Made by a program: the position numbers and the translations under genes
Notes under the pieces: generated by a model
The model's database searches: none
What the model was told of the DNA's origin: nothing
Seen by the model: the letters and a program-made list of their open reading frames with translations, nothing else
Assembly: GCA_002311835.1 (NCBI GenBank)
Contig: DBZY01000085.1
Location: 24,723-41,156, forward strand
Source of the DNA: Proteobacteria bacterium UBA1148
GTDB lineage: Bacteria > Pseudomonadota > Gammaproteobacteria > Steroidobacterales > Rariloculaceae
Reading direction: 5' to 3'
Length of the DNA: 16,434 bases
Shown here: one piece after another, positions 15,103 through 16,434 of the stretch
How the letters are laid out: every line of letters starts with the position of its first letter
Position numbering within the stretch: position 1 is the first letter of the stretch

Positions 15103-16128
15103 ATGAATAATCGTCATTCCTTGGCATCTTGTTTTCCGCTTTGCTTCGGGCTGATTGTTGCAATGGGGTTGGTAATGGGTGCTCGCGCACAAGATGAGCC
15201 CACGCGCTCGATTACGCAGATCGGAGAAGATCTCTATCGCGCCCAGAATAATATCCATCACGCGGTATTTCTAGTCACGGATGATGGAATCATCCTTGCT
15301 GACCCGATTAACACGGGATTTTCGACATGGCTAAAAAGTGAATTGGATAGGCGGTTTGGTGTGCCAGTAAGATATGTGCTCTACAGTCATCATCACTGGG
15401 ATCACGCTTCGGGCGGTGCTGTTTTCGAGGACACGGCCCAGTTCGTGGGGCACGAGAACATGTTGAACCATATCGCTATGCCTCCTGCTGATACGTCTCT
15501 TCCGGTGAATGCCTCGGGTCAGGATGAAAATGGCAACGGGCAGCTTGAGCGCTCAGAGGTAAGCGGTATCTTTGAGAGCAGATTCGATTTGTACGATGAG
15601 GATGGCAATGATGCGATTAGCGGAGCAGAAGCCACTCGTGGTGCACTGAAAGAAGTTCGGGCGCCGAACCTAACCTACAAGGATAGGTTGACAATTTCCT
15701 TGGGAAATAAAGACGTTGAGCTGATCTATACCGGGAATCAGACTCATACGGATGACATGAGCATCATTCGATTTCCGGATGCAAGTGCCATTTTCTTGGT
15801 CGACTGGGTTAGCCCTAGTCGTCTTCCATTCGCAACCTTGGGAACTGGGATGCTGGAAGCTTGGCTTAACGCTATTCGTTTAGCCGAAGCGTTGGAGTAT
15901 GACATTGCTGTCGGTGGGCATGGCGTGGTGGGGGATAAGGCAGATGTAACCGCTGTACGTCATTATCTAGAAGAACTCCGAGATCAGGTTGCTACTGGTA
16001 TTGCGGCAGGTAGAAGCATGGAGGAACTCCAGGCATCCGTTCTGATGGAACCCTACCAGAGCTGGCAGAACTATGAGCTGTGGCGGGCGCTAAATGTGGA
16101 GGGCATGTACAACCTATTAACTCCGTAG
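15103..16128 (+). CDS. exported metallo-beta-lactamase-fold hydrolase with an inserted EF-hand-like pair (paralogue)
   Basis: A 341-residue exported protein; ATG at 15103 with AGGAGA seven bases upstream, signal peptide with a probable cut after Ala-Arg-Ala29. Metal ligands are intact: His96-His-His98-Trp-Asp100-His101, His215, Asp234 and His273, consistent with a binuclear hydrolase. Two calcium-type loops are inserted between them: 141-152 (DENGNG...E, canonical) and 165-176 (DEDGND...E), the latter with Asp in place of the usual Gly at position 6. It is clearly related along its whole length to the protein encoded at 5147-6196, including the Arg-Phe-Gly-x-Pro-Val-Arg-Tyr-Val segment and a closing Leu-Asn-Val-[Asp/Glu]-Gly-x-Tyr motif. 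It lies 50 bases behind the esterase gene. The substrate is unknown; an ester, lactone or similar exported-stage substrate is plausible. Confidence 0.88.
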   Translation: MNNRHSLASCFPLCFGLIVAMGLVMGARAQDEPTRSITQIGEDLYRAQNNIHHAVFLVTDDGIILADPINTGFSTWLKSELDRRFGVPVRYVLYSHHHWDHASGGAVFEDTAQFVGHENMLNHIAMPPADTSLPVNASGQDENGNGQLERSEVSGIFESRFDLYDEDGNDAISGAEATRGALKEVRAPNLTYKDRLTISLGNKDVELIYTGNQTHTDDMSIIRFPDASAIFLVDWVSPSRLPFATLGTGMLEAWLNAIRLAEALEYDIAVGGHGVVGDKADVTAVRHYLEELRDQVATGIAAGRSMEELQASVLMEPYQSWQNYELWRALNVEGMYNLLTP

Positions 16129-16158
16129 CGGAGATCTGGACCCTGGTGGAGGACTAAG

Positions 16159-16434
16159 CTAGTTTTCTCCGATCAGGTAACGTTCGGCAACCTCCGGGTC
16201 ACAGCTGTACGGGATCAAGTCCATGTGTGGCGCGTACTGCCACTCGAACGTATCAGTGAGCGGTGCAATCAGATAGTCCGGATCTTCCAGAGTGTAGTGG
16301 ATAATGATTTGCGTTCGATCTTCGCCCAGTCGGTATCTTTCCGTGAGCCGCTTTTGGGGGCCCGACGGAATGGAGAGTTCATGCGCCATGCGAAGGGGCG
16401 CGAACTGGGTCGTCTCGACGACCAAGGTGTCACC
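16159..16434 (-). CDS. secreted beta-rich protein of unknown function (copy D), C-terminal part only
   Basis: The frame is open from the right edge to a TAG at 16159, giving the last 91 residues of a larger protein. It enters at Gly-Asp-Thr-Leu-Val-Val-Glu-Thr, the same core strand found in copies B and C, then Leu-Thr-Glu-Arg-Tyr, a Leu-Glu-Asp-Pro segment matching the Asp-Pro of A and C, and a closing Tyr-Ser-Cys. The tail ends Leu-Ile-Gly-Glu-Asn, similar to the Glu-Gly-Gly-Glu-Asn end of copy A. It has no start in the window; the N-terminus, signal peptide and first cysteine are outside. It converges on the MBL gene with a 30-base gap. Confidence 0.7.
   Translation of the reverse strand, partial: GDTLVVETTQFAPLRMAHELSIPSGPQKRLTERYRLGEDRTQIIIHYTLEDPDYLIAPLTDTFEWQYAPHMDLIPYSCDPEVAERYLIGEN

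Overview
This window looks like a chromosomal stretch of a free-living, probably marine, heterotrophic proteobacterium, most likely gammaproteobacterial. The basis is indirect. It holds two TRAP systems and one tripartite tricarboxylate (TTT) system, a TauE/SafE permease, several exported hydrolases, and a group of secreted DUF6152-type and related beta-rich proteins that are familiar from environmental Gammaproteobacteria and Acidobacteria. There are no rRNA or tRNA genes, CRISPR arrays, phage genes or insertion sequences. Base composition looks even, at about half GC.

Left part (1-5063): a divergent pair of uptake regions. Leftward run a beta-hydroxyacid-dehydrogenase-family oxidoreductase, a TauE/SafE permease and the start of a TRAP solute-binding protein cut by the window edge. 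Rightward runs a complete TRAP operon, dctP-dctQ-dctM, with overlapping genes. The 145 bp between the two arms holds candidate promoters for both directions.

Middle (5147-10746): a leftward exported metallo-beta-lactamase-fold hydrolase carrying an inserted pair of EF-hand loops. It is followed by a rightward operon of a TctC-type binding protein, TctB, TctA and an MmgE/PrpD-family enzyme, the last overlapping tctA by 4 bp. Two runs of exactly eight G sit at sensitive points of this operon: one is the ribosome binding site of tctB, and the other lies just before the tctA/mmgE overlap, where gaining one G would fuse the two reading frames.

Right part (10853-16434): exported proteins only. Three complete genes and one cut by the right edge encode a shared secreted beta-rich domain with a Gly-Asp-Thr-Leu-Val-Val-Glu-Thr-like core. 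In the complete copies it is bracketed by two cysteines about 137-141 residues apart. One copy is fused behind a DUF6152-like domain whose predicted mature N-terminus is His-His-Ser. Between them lie an exported alpha/beta hydrolase (esterase) and a second EF-hand-bearing MBL hydrolase, a paralogue of the first. The esterase and this second MBL gene are preceded by the same 15-base motif, differing at one position.

Taken together the window reads as a scavenging region: exported, probably calcium-stabilised hydrolases and esterases acting outside the cytoplasm, binding-protein-dependent uptake of organic acids, and cytoplasmic enzymes (oxidoreductase, MmgE/PrpD) next to the importers. The substrates cannot be read from sequence. 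The best candidates for something under-described are the EF-hand/MBL architecture and the cysteine-bracketed secreted family.
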